A stretch of DNA of 64,000 nucleotides from Cladochytrium replicatum (GCA_025526935.1 JAHLKD010000070.1:62001-126000); one strand, 5' to 3'; positions 34,099 through 46,791 are shown, counted from the first letter of the stretch. Notes: generated by a model from the sequence alone, not told the origin. Translations and numbers: made by a program.

Positions 34099-36657
34099 AT
34101 GGCGGACACGGAGGTCAAGCAGGAAGAAGTTTTCGACGCCGTCGACGAAAAAAAGGCTGGTGACATCGAAACCGGCGAGGAGCCCCTCTCAGCAGAGGAT
34201 GCTGCGGCTGCTCTGGACGCTGAGAATGTTGATGCAAGTTTGGCAAACAAACTTACTAGCGCCATCGTTCCTCAGACTGATGATCCGGAGACACCCCACT
34301 TGTCGTAAGTATATCAATGAAGCTTTCCAGATCTGGGCTCACGGTGATCGGATCTTTGTAGTGCCCGTGTATGGATCCTTGGTACTTTCTGGTGTGCTGG
34401 CATGGCTGCAGCCAACGCCATCTTCTCCTTCCGTACCAACTCCATCACTCTTGGTAAGTTGGCAAACTGATGCTTCATGGCGGATACCTAATTTGTGTTA
34501 ATCACACATAATCATACAGATCCCACATTGGCTGTCTTGCTAACTTACCCTCTTGGTCTTGCTCTTGCCAAGTTCCTTCCCACGAACAAGTTCTCGGTCG
34601 GCAAGTACAGCTTCACCTTGAACCCTGGTCCGTTCAGCATCAAGGAGCACGTTCTCATTTCGGTCATGGCCTCTGCCGGAAGTGCCAGCCCATACGCTTT
34701 GTACAACGTCGTCTCTCAGCGAATGGACATGTTCATGGGCAACGACAAGATCGACTTCGTGCAGTCATTCTTCTGGGTCATCACAACCCAGCTCGTCGGT
34801 TTCGGTATGGCCGGTCTTGCGCGACGCTTCATCGTCAAGCCCGCTGCCATGTTGTGGCCCGGAATCTTGTCGCAGACTGCTCTCTTCGTATCACTCCACA
34901 AGCCTGACTTGAAGCTCAACACCTGGAAGATGTCTCGCTTCAGCTTTTTCTGGATCGCTCTTGGTGGAATTTTTGTCTATGAGCTCATTCCCAACGTAAG
35001 GATACTCTTGATACGGAAGTGTGATACCTCCAACTAAAGCTTTTGGTATTAGATCTTTGCTACCGCATTGCAAGCTGTCGCTCTGCTTTGCCTCTTTTCC
35101 TCCAGCAATATTGCTCGCTTCCTCGGCTCCGTGAGCCCTCCAGTTTCAGGAGCTGGTCTTCTCGGTCTCACTTTCGACTTGCAGTACATCGGTGCCGGAG
35201 TTTACCTTATCCCATGGATCTACCAGCTCCAGAGTTGGATCGGCAACTACATCTTTGTGTACCTCGTTGCAATCCCGATGTACTTTACCAACCCCTTTGG
35301 ACACCCTGAGCACTTGGGTTACGGCTTCGAACAGGACCGCATCCCGGGCACCAACGACACATTACCGTACTTTAACACCAACTCATTGTTCAACAAGAAC
35401 GGCATTTACACAAGGGCCCGTTCGCTCTACCAAAAGCCCGACTTCTCTCTCAACGTTACCAAGTACAATGAGGTTGGTCCCATCTACATTTCCGATTTGT
35501 TTGCTGTCACCTACCTCGTCGACTTCATCGTGCTCCCGGCAATGGTGACCCACGTGGCAGTGTGGTACGGCAAGGACATCATCCGCCAGTTCAAGGCCGC
35601 GATCAAGCAGATCAACGACGAGACCGACATCCACAACAAGCTCATGGCTGCATACCCCGACATTCCCGAGTGGTTCTATGGTGGATGGTTGCTCCTCTGG
35701 ACCATCGGCCTGTGCTTTGTGTGCGCGTTCACCGAGTTCCGCATGCCCGTCTGGGGTGTAATCTTGGCCATCGTCACCGCGTTCGTTCTTCTGATCCCTA
35801 TTGGCGTTGTGCTCGGTATCACGGGTACACAGATCTATCTCAATGTGCTCCAGGAGTTTGTTGCTGGTCTTCTAATGCCTGGTGACACCGTTGCGGTTAT
35901 GTGCTACAAGTCCGTTGGTTTCAACACTGCTTACCAGGCGATCACCCTCCTCGCGGATCTGAAGCAGGGACACTACCTCAAGATTCCCCCGATCTCCATG
36001 TTCGCTGCCCAGATCTACGGAACCGTCGTAGGCGCTGTCATTTACCTTGGAGTTGCCTGGTGGATGATGTTCCAGGAGTCGATCGTGCTCGGATCTGGTG
36101 ACTGGCAGGTGCTTGGATACCTTACGTTCTACAACGCCGGTGCAATTTGGGGTGCCATTGCTCCCGCACGTTTCTTCGGTATCGGCTCGGTCTACCAGAA
36201 CCTTCTCTGGGGATTCTTTGTCGGTTTCTTTGCGCCGATTGCCATCTGGGCGGTCAGCAAGTACTACCCCTCAAAGAACTGGCACATGATCAATATTCCT
36301 CTGATTGTCTACATTGGTGGTAAGTAATGTTATCTAGGTTTGGAATCCGTTCATATTATTGATTGGTCTTTTTGTGCAGGTTCCAACCAGTACCAGAACT
36401 TCTACATCGTCGCCCCCTTGATGGGTTTCATCTTCTCCTACTGGATCTTGAAGAAGTATCCCGACTGGTGGAAGAAGTACAACTACGTGTTGGCTGCAGC
36501 CCAGGCTGGTGGTGTTGCCGCTGCAGTTCTGTTCGCTACTGCGCTTACTGCGAACAACATCAACTTCCCCGTTTGGGCGCTCAACCCCGACCCTGTGAAC
36601 AGCTACTTCGATTACTACTGCTACAACCTTGATGCCTGGGGCAACCCCACGGCCTAA
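34099..36657 (+). CDS. OPT-family oligopeptide transporter
   Basis: Five exons (34099-34304, 34362-34453, 34520-34995, 35053-36319, 36380-36657) yield 772 residues, the usual OPT length. The N-terminal 70 residues are acidic and cytosolic. Family signatures include FTLNPGPFSIKEHV (NPG motif), SASPYALYNV, NPFGHPEHLGYGFEQDR and HYLKIPPISMFAAQ, ending with a terminal NFPVWALNPDPVNSYFDYYC. About 14-16 hydrophobic helices are present. OPT proteins carry tri- to pentapeptides, glutathione or metal-siderophore conjugates into the cell with protons. Codon use is strongly biased to C-ending codons compared with neighbours, suggesting high expression. Confidence 0.97.
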
Positions 36658-38457
36658 AGCCCCGCGCTCGCAACCACTCCTATCTCTCAAAGTTTCCGAA
36701 GCAACTCCAAGTTTCAAAATTGTTCCCGACTCGTCGTTGATTTGCAATTGAAAACACATTTATCATTTCACACCTGGTCATTTTTTTTTAAATGAGACTG
36801 CTCCCATTGCCCTTCATTGTTATCCAATACCTCATCGTTTGGTTATTGGCTTGTGGATATATTGTATTCTTCAAGCCTGTGTCACGTCGCTTTAATAGAT
36901 AAATGTGCCCATAATATTGAGGTCTTACCTTTAAAACCAACGTTCTCTACGATCTCGCTCCGGTACAAGAACCTTAGGTTTTAGTCTTTGAGCTCGGTTC
37001 AACAAAACCACCTTGCAGGCTAAACGAAGTCAATAGTTTCCCTCACGGTTCCTCCTTCCTACAACAGTGACATCAGACTGGTTTATTGAAAGGAGGGATA
37101 TGGGTTATTTCATTTCTGAAATAGTGCCAAGAAATGACATGAAAAAGAAACATGATGAAAAAGTTCGGTTGCATGTTTGTCTGCAGCCGTCTGCAGAATG
37201 TTTTGGATTGTTAGAAAAAAAGAAGAAACAATAAAGTACAATATGGTTGCTATGCTAGAGCATTGCATTTGAGGGGAAATCGCGTTAGTGTGCAATGACA
37301 CTACAGTGCATTGCAGAGAACTCATGTCCAGAATATTGTTAGATTGACGCATAAAAGAGGTATATTGTTAATTGTATTCACATTGGAAATCTGAAACTTC
37401 AACATGGCAAATGTGCTTAATTTGTTGGCTTATTCTTTAAAACAACAAAGGTTGTGAATGTTCCTCCTCCCTTCAGGTAAATAGTGTAATTCAGCTCCTC
37501 AACTCTTGATCACTATAGATCAGGTGCATACAAGAATTCTCCCGCATATTCACGTTTGAGGATTTGATTCCTGGCTGTTTGGATGAATGCCGCACACCTT
37601 TGGGCTGGTGGTTCGGAAAACAGCTCTTAAACACTCAAATTCTCAACGAGGACAGCGGTTACCGGCAATTGCTCTTAGGTACTATTCAAAGCACCAGAGT
37701 GGCTCGATGTTGCTTATCAGATCTGGTAAGACTCTGTATTTCAAGGGTAAGACATCTAACCTTTACCAGGACTCCAAGCTCCGCGACAAGACAAACTTGC
37801 TTGGTCCAGTGATCAGGCTCAATATTAAAAACTGGCTCAGCATCATGGACAATTATAACACTAACCAAACTAAAACTAGAAGTTATCATGATCAATATAA
37901 AAATAAACTTGCTGAGCATCATGGACAATTATAACACTAACCAAAACTAAAAAACTAGAACATACTTAACTATCAATCTGATACAAGGAGTAAACGAAAT
38001 ATGCTAAAATAAACAGCGCTGAGCTGCACAGCTCAATTTGTCCAGAAAGTTGTTAATTGCAGTAAACCGCGGTGATCAAATATTCCATTGGCACCCCACC
38101 ATGCACCACAACTTGTCATTGCTTAGCTCATTGCTCAGCAAGCAGAAACAGACAGAAATGATCAAAGTGAACAGTAAATTTTGGTTGCGAGAGTGAAATT
38201 TTTTGGCTGATGCACATGTGCACGGATTTTTTGTTTTGAAATGAGACGAGCGATCGGTCCATATCAAAAGACGAAGTCGCGACTAATTTATGATCTAAAT
38301 TAGGTCTCTGCGCAAGTGTGGCTCCAGGAAAGAATGTCCCCCACACACGCACTCATAATAAAAATTTTTGTCGAGCGGACATGTATTAATTTTGATGGTA
38401 TGATCATGGATGGAATGTGCAAAATGTTCTGTTTCCGATGTTGTAGCACGCATGACG
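36658..38457. other. Long intergenic region, AT-rich
   Basis: No supported gene is present. A direct repeat of about 47 bp containing AGCATCATGGACAATTATAA lies at 37835-37881 and 37911-37958, with one copy extended by short insertions. Small frames at 37110-37352 and 37564-37934 show no domain or start context that would support them. Confidence 0.55.
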
Positions 38458-38468
38458 CGTATAAAAAG
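38458..38468 (+). promoter_or_regulatory. TATA box of the PAN-like secreted protein gene
   Basis: GTATAAAAAG sits about 40 bp upstream of the ATG at 38504. It is the clearest TATA element I saw in front of any gene here. This fits a regulated or strongly expressed secreted-protein gene with a short leader. Confidence 0.6.
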
Positions 38469-38503
38469 AACATGCTTCTCAGCGATCCTGTTTCCTTAGC
38501 GCA

Positions 38504-39730
38504 ATGCGGATTGCTGTTGTTACTATCTTGACTGCCCTTGCGGTGGTTGGCTTCGTGAGGAGTTCTGGAGTTCCTCTGCACAGTCTAACCAAGCGTGCAG
38601 CAACTGACTTCGGCTGGCAGCCCGGCAACTGGGCGTACAACTGCGACTTCCTCAACAAAGACTTGTCAAATGTTCGTACTTCTGCTGATCAGTGCGGACC
38701 AACGTGCGTCAAGACAAACGCCTGCACTCACTATACCTGGAGCAACTACCAGGGCGGGACATGCTGGTTGAAGACTGGTGGAGCCACTAAGAACGACGCA
38801 ATTGTCGCGACAGACACCGTTTGCGGTGTGATCCTGCCGATCTCGTGGCAAGCCGAAAATTACGCCTTTGACTGCGACTTCCCCGGAAACGACGTTTCGA
38901 GTACAGTCACGGCGTCCTGGGATTCGTGCCAGAAAGCCTGTTGGGCAGACGGCAACTGTAATCATTTCACTTGGAACGGCGGGACGTGCTACCTGAAGAA
39001 CAACAAGAACGTCAAGAAGGCGGATGCGCAGTACCTGAAAGGAGCTGTTTGTGGAACCGAGACCTGGGGTTTCGTCATGGCGAAGTGGTTGACTAACGCC
39101 AAATACCCGATCGTCTCGATGACGTCTCGTGTTGTCGTTCCGCCGGTGCCGGATGTGAAATGGAGGACTCTTTTCCTGTGGCCTGGTCTCGAGCCTTGGG
39201 AGAATCCCAATCTGGGGCCACTCGGCTTTGGTGTCATGCAACCCGTCCTGACATACGGAGGCTCCTGCGCACCGAACAACAACCCGAGCATCGATAAATC
39301 GAACACATGGTGGATCTCTGCGCAATACGTCGGCTCGAAATGCTTCGGTGGGGAGCAGATGGCGGTGAGCCCTGGCGACACTCTGTTGATGGTCATGTAC
39401 CAGCGATCCGGCGAGAAGATTTGGGACCAGATCGTTTTAAACGAAGCAAACGGCAAATCGGTCACGTTTTCGTTCGACATGCAAGGCCAGGAGCAGACGA
39501 TGGCGATGTGGGTTCTTGAACCACCTAATTTGTTCCATGCCGATCCGCCAAAGTTCACTGTCAAGGATATCAATATTCAGGTGGCGGGCAACCCTCCGGA
39601 CTCGCACGATTTCTGCAGGAATCAATATTTCATCAACCCCGAAGTCACCGGCGCCCGTGTGGAGTGCAGTGCTCCTGTTAGGTCTGGAAACTCTTGCACG
39701 ATTCCCGAGTGCAGGTTCAACGGAGCATGA
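38504..39730 (+). CDS. Secreted protein with two PAN/apple-like domains
   Basis: This is a single-exon gene of 408 residues. A signal peptide (IAVVTILTALAVVGFV) is followed by a KR site. Two tandem domains of about 70 residues each start W(Q)xxNxAxxCDF, have four Cys residues and end in GGTCWLK or GGTCYLK, as in fungal PAN/apple domains that bind protein or carbohydrate. The C-terminal 220 residues form a separate Trp-rich and Cys-containing domain (FLWPGLEPWENPNLGPLGFG, then WDQIVLNEANGKSV) resembling uncharacterised secreted carbohydrate-binding-like modules. A role in adhesion or binding to plant or microbial polymers is an inference. It is intronless, unlike most neighbours. Confidence 0.8.
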   Translation: MRIAVVTILTALAVVGFVRSSGVPLHSLTKRAATDFGWQPGNWAYNCDFLNKDLSNVRTSADQCGPTCVKTNACTHYTWSNYQGGTCWLKTGGATKNDAIVATDTVCGVILPISWQAENYAFDCDFPGNDVSSTVTASWDSCQKACWADGNCNHFTWNGGTCYLKNNKNVKKADAQYLKGAVCGTETWGFVMAKWLTNAKYPIVSMTSRVVVPPVPDVKWRTLFLWPGLEPWENPNLGPLGFGVMQPVLTYGGSCAPNNNPSIDKSNTWWISAQYVGSKCFGGEQMAVSPGDTLLMVMYQRSGEKIWDQIVLNEANGKSVTFSFDMQGQEQTMAMWVLEPPNLFHADPPKFTVKDINIQVAGNPPDSHDFCRNQYFINPEVTGARVECSAPVRSGNSCTIPECRFNGA

Positions 39731-40825
39731 AAATGATGTCCAAAGATATTCGTCAGAGACAATGTTTTTCATTCGGAATACTTTGTTTACACATATAATA
39801 CAGTTTTGAAAAGTTTGCAAAGAGAAAGAAGAATACAGTTGTGAAATTTCCAGTGATCAGCAGATTCAGAAGAATTTCCAATTCATTCAGATGTAACCTC
39901 CCCAGTTATGCAGTATTCATGGAGAGAGGTGGAACATTCAAGCCTGTCGGCACACCAATTCCAGTGTACTCGGAGACGAAAATGTTGCGAATTTTGAATC
40001 ATGATAAGCGCCCAAATTACCTCTAACGTATGCTCGCACTGAATTGATTTCAGGTCTTCTCAAGATAGGATCATAATCACCACCACGTGTATGTCATGTC
40101 AGTCAACAATCTCGATTTGGTTAGTTTAACACTTGTTCGAAGGGGAAAGAGCACGCTCGCTGCAAGAATACTCGAATTGGTGAACCAACAAACAAGGAGG
40201 TAGTGCTTATTCGGACCAAAGAAATTGTCACTATACCTTCCAGCAATCACCAAAATGCAATTCTAGTAAAGGAATCGGGGATGTTGTTGCTGCGCTGTCC
40301 ATGGAGACACGTCTGCGGCCCGTGGTAGATTGAAACATGGTTCTTCAACGCTCCCTTCACATGATCTCGCTTCTTGTTGTGCATACAGCGCCAAAGTATG
40401 AGATGGCAATGGATCGGGTCCACGGCAATGATCTTGTGATGGGCAATATGTTGTTTGTTGCGCACAGTCTCCCCCCTACACGCACGATCCAGCCGATCCC
40501 ATTCTCACCCGAAGAGGTGTCTTTAGTGAATGGTTCCGAAAAGGCGCAGCCCCTTAAAGCAGCCACGTGCCTATAACACAGCCACAATTCAACACAGCCA
40601 CCCAACCAGCCAGCGCCCCTCTTAAGGCACCGCCGATTCCCACCGGCAGATCAGCAAGCCGGCAGTCACCCAGACCAGCGCTACAGACCTACCCAATACA
40701 CTCTCTAACTGTCCATTCTCAGACCCGACGGCGGGCTAGTAACACCAAGGTATGTGAATACACTGAATAATACTTCTGTCGCATCGCTTGAACTGTTGCT
40801 GATTTAATTGTTGAAGACCTCCACA
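39731..40825. other. Intergenic region and 5' leader of the RRM gene
   Basis: No supported gene is present. The C-rich, T-poor stretch 40570-40740 looks like a housekeeping promoter or leader. ACCAAG followed by GTATGTGAAT at 40750, with a TTGAAG acceptor near 40815, suggests a 5'-UTR intron directly before the ATG at 40826. Confidence 0.45.
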
Positions 40826-41970
40826 ATGACCACCGAAACCGCAGCTGCCGAACCGGGCCCCGTTGTCGATGCCACCGTTGAAGCGACACCTACCGAAGTC
40901 GTCGCAAAGGCAAAGAAGGAAAGGAAGCCCAGGAAACCAAGGGCTCCCAAGGAACCCAAACCTGCTGGCGAAGATGGTGCCCCAGCGGAACCGGAAGAGG
41001 AGGACAACACCCACAAGGTCTTTGTGGGCAACTTGGCCTTCACTACCACTAGCGAGGAGCTCACCACTTTCTGCACTCCTGCTGGCCCTGTGTAAGTCAT
41101 GATCTAATGTTACGTGTTTGACAGTGTCTGACTTATCGCAGTGTGAAGGTTGAGATTATCACTCGCGGCACTCGCTCTCTGGGGTACGGTTTCGTTTCGT
41201 ACAACAACGAGGAGGAGGCACAGAAGGCCGTCAGCCTTTTCGACAAGCAGGAACTCGGTGGTCGTCAGATCAACGTTGAACTTGCCAAATTGCGGGAGGC
41301 TGGTGAAGGCAAGGCGAAGGGATCGCGCGTTGTTCGCTCTGTTCGGAAGGGCCGCAGCTACCTCGGTCGTGGAGGTCGTCGTCGTGTTGTGAGTTCGCAC
41401 GTTACGGAGCTTTTTAATGTCTCTAACTATCTTGGTTTTAAGAAGAAGGCTGGTGCCGAAGGCGATGGTGCAGAGAAGCGTGTCGATGATGAGGAGCCCA
41501 CTGAGGGTGAAGGCGCGACGGACAAGTCTGGCGGCGAAGAAGCTGGTGAGAAGTCTACTCGCGGTCGTGGTGGTCGCGGTCGTGGTCGTTCCGCTGGCAG
41601 GCGCCGTTTCCCGCGCGCTGCCCGCGAGCCCAAGGAGGGTGAGGAGCCTGCTCCCCTTTCCGAGACCATGCTCTTTGTTGCCAACCTTCCCTTCAAGGTT
41701 ACCGACGAAGATCTGAAGTCGATCTTCAAGGACTACAAAGTCACCACTGCCAAGGTGGTTCGCCTTAAATCTGGAAAGAGCAAAGGTTTTGGTTTCGTTG
41801 AGGTGGAGAGCCACGAGGAACAGCAGCGTGTTCTTACCGAGTTGAAGAACGTGGTCGTTGACAGCCGCGAACTCGTTGTTAAGGTTGCACTCGCCAACGC
41901 TGCCCAGATCGCCGAAAACGAGGAAAACGAGGCTGAGGCTGCTCCCGCTGCGGAGGAGACCAAGGCTTGA
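40826..41970 (+). CDS. Two-RRM RNA-binding protein with RGG-type linker
   Basis: Three exons (40826-41091, 41142-41388, 41443-41970) encode 346 residues. The N-terminus is Lys/Pro/Glu-rich. RRM1 has RNP2 KVFVGNLAFT and RNP1 LGYGFVSY, interrupted by the first intron. A GRGG-rich linker (RGGRGRGRSAGRRRFPRA) follows. RRM2 has LFVANLPFKV and SKGFGFVEV, and the tail is acidic and Ala-rich. This layout matches abundant fungal nucleolar or mRNP proteins acting in ribosome biogenesis or mRNA binding. The exact orthologue is not certain. Codons are strongly biased, so high expression is likely. Confidence 0.92.
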
Positions 41971-42599
41971 GTTACACCTTACGGACTCGTGGCCGATGGG
42001 GTGATGGTGAGACGAACGAGGAAACTTTTTCCTTGCGGACCCAGCATTTTCTTTTTGATCGGAAACAACACATCCAGCCACATTTATACGATCCCGGGCA
42101 AAACACATTTCGTTTGCTTGGTCAGAGAGCTATACTTTCGTTGTTCTTGAGAGCTCCTTTCTTTATTATGTTCCTTTCGCAGCTCATTTTTTGTGCGAAT
42201 GGATGATTGGTTCATTAACAATCCTTGGCAAACAGTGTTTTTGGTTTTGATGGTGCAGCGTTTTTTGATGAAAACAGAAAGAATGGTGGGTGGGGTGGTC
42301 GTTGAGGACACTTTGTTGGTTAGAAAGGACTTTGTGATGGTGCATCATGTAATTCTCACATTTTTGGTTTTGTAAATCTCCTGTTTTCGCAACAGCCTCA
42401 CTGTAAAAATACATACATTTTTTGCCATGGATAATTCGAATGAAAGCAACACACTACAAGGAATATAGACCAAAGTGAACAAAATCAAATAAACAGTCGA
42501 TTAGAAAATGAAATATAATACGGGCAGTTCTAATCCCAACGAAACGAATCACGATCTCGTGTATGGTGGGAAACGTTAAAATGATGAGCAAGTTTAGAA
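41971..42599. other. Intergenic region, no gene seen
   Basis: This is the 3' flank of the RRM gene. It is AT-rich with several AATAAA-like words toward 42490, and no supported coding sequence is present. Confidence 0.5.
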
Positions 42600-43890
42600 A
42601 GTGCTAGTGTCGCAAGGTGGACTTTTGATTTCTCTACGTAGCTGGAGGAGGGTACGTCGTATAACTGCCACAATTCTCGGAAAAGAACAACCTGCACGTT
42701 CAAGAGTCCACCATCGTCGCCGTGCAACAGTTCTTGACGTGAATGGAAATCGCGCGAGAACGACAACGATGAAGTCGTGGCCGTGGATGTCGCTCCGGAG
42801 TGAAACCGTCAGACTCACTACAAATGCAACATTCTGACCTCACCTCATCACTAAAACTCTCCGTGCATCTCACCCTCTTTGTGATCTCCGACTCCCGCCT
42901 GCGGCGAGCGTCTCGGCCTCGCCACCACGACGCCCGCATAACCCCTCCCGGATTCCAAATGCCCCTCCAGCATTCCTTAGAGATCTTTGCGACGTACCTG
43001 CACTTTGTCCTCCTCTCGCGCAAATGGATCCCGTTGATCCCGAACGATTTCGTGAAGAGCGTGGTGACGGCACGAGAGGAGTTTGGGAAGCTTATGCGGG
43101 TTGTGATCGAGAGGGCCAAGGAGGTGAGGAGGGATGGGATGTGTATGGAGTCCAAGTCGCGGTCAACTTGGGAGTTTTGGTGGAGGCGGTGGAGATGGAG
43201 GAGGAGGGGAAGGGGATGAGCGAGAGTGAGATGGTGTCGAGTGCTTTTTTTGTTCTTGTTTGTGGCGAGCTTGGGGACTGAATGGGTGGGTATGTTCCGA
43301 CTGAACTGATCGCCTTTATTTTTGCTCTAGGGCTATGAAGTAAGTGTTCTCCCCGTTTTTGAGAAGGTCCCACCGCGGAACTTTAACGATCCAGTTTCTA
43401 GACCACCGCCAACACCTTCTCGTTTCCGCTCGCGCTTCTCGCACTGTACCTGAATACCACGAAAGCTTTCAGAGGAAACCAAGCTTGTGACGAAAGGCGA
43501 GACGCCGAGCTACAAAAACTTCCCCGAGTTGCGAATGGACTGGTGAGATTTCTCAAATATGCAACCACCTAATTGTCATTAATTCGTACCATTGATATAC
43601 AGGCCACCATGGACGAGACCGTCTTATAATTTGACCTTTAAGCCAGTTCTCATTGTGTGCGCCAGTTTGGTACCCGATATCGTCTGTTTAGTGCTTATCT
43701 GAAGGACATACCGCCATCCTAGAGTGAGATCACCTCTTGCAGACTTCTACGCTGCTCGGGCTATTGTCCCTTCGTTTCGGAATCTGTACAACGGAACCCC
43801 CCAGAGCTCAAGACATGAGACTCGGAAAGATCAACGGATCCAAATACTCACGATTGACGGGACAGAACATCTGCGCACTGGGGATTGACG
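42600..43890 (+). pseudogene. Cytochrome P450 pseudogene (heme-binding end missing)
   Basis: Disjoint + strand fragments follow P450 order. A segment around NNLHVQESTIVAVQQFL is followed by DFVKSVVTAREEFGKLMRVV (helix G-like), SESEMVSSAFFVLVCG (helix I start), and GYETTANTFSFPLALLALYL (oxygen-binding AGxET motif region). A TPSYKNFPELRMDW segment and a post-ExxR-like stretch with HETRKDQRIQ come last. I find no ExxR helix and no FxxGxRxCxG heme loop, and there are stops and frame changes between parts. P450s are membrane monooxygenases. This copy is non-functional as read. Confidence 0.65.
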
Positions 43891-44337
43891 TGTACCGTAT
43901 TTTTAGTGTTTCCGTTTCTGTTTTTCCTCGTGTTTGCTGTTAACTTTTTGACGCCCACTTGAATATGTTTGCTGTACTTGTCACTCACGATGCCAAGAAA
44001 ATCAACAACCAGCAAAACGACAGCGCTGTTGTCCACCGAAAACCTGAAGCCCTTCAGAACGGCAGAATCTTTTACCAAGACCGATAACTGAGGAGAGCAG
44101 GATTTATTCGTTGGGAGAAAAAAGAAAACAAGTTAGCAGCTCTGCACATTGCCTGTGCCGAAGATAACAAAAAAACAAATGCCTGTAACAATAAAACAAC
44201 AAAAAAAAGTAAAGGGCCAAAAATTACATATGTACTTAATCCGCGTGGATTTCTAAAATAATTCGCATCTCGATTTTTCCAATTTTCCTTCGTGTAAACG
44301 CAAAATGAAAGCAGTTGCACTGGAGGCAAAGCTCTGG
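43891..44337. other. Intergenic region between P450 relic and chitin deacetylase
   Basis: No supported gene is present. The 3' flank of the minus-strand chitin deacetylase gene contains A-rich runs (44160-44220), consistent with polyadenylation on that strand. Confidence 0.5.
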
Positions 44338-45976
44338 CTATACTACCGATCTCTCCACTGATCCGACCTGGCTGTATCCCTTCAGCCATGTTCCCGTGAC
44401 ACGATACAGCCGTCTGTGTGCGACCGCCGCGACCGCAGCCGCGACGACCGTGACACCGATAACCGCGATCGCCCACGACGCAGCTGGGGGTATTGGCGCC
44501 GAGGTGTTTGTGATTGTATTTGTATCTTGTCCTGAGGCTTCGAAGTATGCTGGTGATGCGATGGATTGGGATACGACTGAAGGGGCGTCGATGACTGGAG
44601 TGACGTTGTTGTTGTGGTTGGGAGTGGGTATTGATATTGTGGTGGTGGGTGATTGTGGAGATGGGTGCGGTGAGGGAGTTGAAGCCCAGTGTACTGAGTA
44701 GACGACGCTGGAGCTTACTGGGACCGCTTTGGAAGTTGTGTGTGGCGCGGACGGTGGTGGGACGTGTATGGAGGATGGGATTGTAGGGGTTGTTGAGGAA
44801 GGCTCAGGGTCGGATTGTGGAGCGATAGGGGTCGAAGTCGCTGGTGAGAGAGTTGTGGAGAGTGCGATGTCAGAAGAGACGGAGGAGGAGTGTGAGGCTG
44901 CAGAGGATGAGGGGACTTTCGCGGATACAGAGCTTGCATCGTTGGACGCTTGTGAAACAGATACCGCGGCGTCAGTGGGATTACGAGGAGATTCCGTTGT
45001 GTTGGTGGCTACGCTTAAGTCGAACGCCGCGTTCACCACGTTGCCCCAACCGTCCTCGTAAGGTTGTTTGTCGATGCATTCAGAGATGGAGATAAATCTG
45101 AACCCTTTCGATTTTACATAGGCATGGATCTCTTGAAGCTTTTTGGGTGTCCTAGATGTTGACAATTGGACTTTTAAGTTGCTGTACTTCCGCTCATAAA
45201 CGACAAGATCGCTTACTCTACGGCGGCCGTGTCGTGAGATAGGGATGCGATGCCCCTTCCAGGTTCCACACCCTTTTCGAATGTGTCCATTGGGTCATAT
45301 CCTCGCCACTAGAAAGAGCGAACAATGAGTACGTCTGAAAGCGACCACCATCAAATCCTCGGGCACGTACGTCGTTTGTATCCAATGTCCACAAGATGGA
45401 CCAATACCCCATCCCTTTCAGAATCTTGTGCACTCTCCGGTCCGAGTTGCCATAAGGTGGCCGCATGACCCGCATACGTTGCCCAATGACGTTGTAGACC
45501 AGGTCCTCATTCCTCTTAATCTGGTCACGAACTTCGTCGTCGGAGAGTCTCGTCAGAGGAAAATGGTCGTACGTGTGCTGTGCAATCTGGTGCCCTTCGT
45601 CGTACGCCCTCTTTAGAATAGCGGTGTTATTGTGAACATTCTTCCCCTGAGAAAGAGAGGGTGAGAAGCTGCGTCAGCTAAGTACCGGGGACAGGGAAGT
45701 ACCATGACGAAGAAGGTTGTTTTTATGCCGAGCTCCTTGAGCACGTCGAGAATAGCCGGGGTCACTGTAGGCTTCGCAAGTGTTGGCAAAATTAAGCCAT
45801 ATGTTTCAAGAGACTAAGGCTACAAACGGACGTACATGTGGGCCGTCGTCAAACGTCAACGCGAGGGTGTTCGGGCTTTTGCAGCCATGGAAGTCGACAC
45901 CATTCTCCTCCGGAGTGCCTGCCGCAGTAAGAGTGAAAACCGCAAGCAAAGCGGCTAGTACGTTGGCTAGAAGCAT
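44338..45976 (-). CDS. Chitin deacetylase (NodB family), copy 1, with one apparent frameshift
   Basis: Exons are 45976-45836, 45772-45703, 45646-45371, 45308-45217 and 45151-44338. The product has a signal peptide (MLLANVLAALLAVFTL) and NodB motifs TLALTFDDGPH (metal Asp), HQIAQHTYDH (zinc His pair), MRPPYGNSD and WTLDTND. A long Ser/Thr/Pro stalk and a C-terminal membrane helix (ASWAIAVIGVTVVAAAVAAV) with a short basic tail follow. The enzyme deacetylates chitin to chitosan at the cell wall. Exon 2 is 70 nt where the paralogue has 69: a run of six A bases (minus strand, near 45722) adds one base and breaks the frame. Either the gene is newly inactive or the base is an assembly error. It is divergent from copy 2 with identical intron positions. 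Confidence 0.88.
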
Positions 45977-46731
45977 CGTCGGAGAATGGTATGGGACGCC
46001 CCGGGAAGGGGTGTTTTTAACAGCGAGCCCCTCTCGGTGTGCGACAAAATTTTGAGTTCGGCAAGAAATTAAAAGTTTGTAGCCGCATTTAAAAAATCAA
46101 AATTATTATATATATTAGTATTGGTGGTGGCATGGAGCTCAGCATGGCACAGCACAACCCAACAACCTAATGCAATTCTCGTACTGGTAGAGAACTGGTA
46201 CTAAACTACTAGCTGATGAGCTCGGTGGTGGCTCTACAGCGGTTGTACAGAGTGGTATTAATAGAAGCTCTTCACCCCAAAAGAGAAGCCGTTGGTGACT
46301 TCACTGCCATTTTCAAATTTGCATCCTGACTTTCTGGATGTTCATTGCCTTATTAGGCTAAATGATGCTAGGGAGCCTTCACGTGTATGAAGGTGTCCGT
46401 GCGCTGATTTTGGGGTCCGATGAACGCTGTGCCAAACCGCCCAATCATTATTGCCCTGTTAGTTCGGTAAAACTATCCGGCACGCTCCATCCACATCTTC
46501 CGTTTATGATTCCCAATTTGTTGTTTAGAAGAAAAGCAATTTCTGAAATCATAATCTTTCTTCGCACCCATTATTGCACCTGTGCTGTCCACCACTCGTT
46601 TCCACTCTCTCCTTGTCTCTTTGAAACACCGATTGGCTAAAATTAAAACTTTGTGTGAGCTGAGTCTCTTGCTGAGCCATTTACGACGGCAAACTCTAAA
46701 ATTTACAGTTTTTAAAGCGGGCTTGTGCCCC

Positions 46732-46791
46732 ACAGCCATATCAACTAAGGCAGCCATATCAACTAAGGCAGCCATATCAACTGAGGCATCA
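46732..46791 (+). repeat. Three 18-bp tandem repeats directly before the ATG of chitin deacetylase 2
   Basis: CAGCCATATCAACTAAGG occurs three times in tandem, the last with one change (CTGAGG), ending a few bases before the ATG at 46795. The unit length is a multiple of three and the frame is open through it, so an upstream start would add Ala-Ile-Ser-Thr-rich sequence. The signal peptide begins at the later ATG, so I treat the repeats as leader. Confidence 0.85.

Noticed and set aside
41110-42108. 332-codon minus-strand open frame opposite the RRM gene
   Set aside because: It is a shadow of the strongly codon-biased RRM exons and shows no domain or independent start context.
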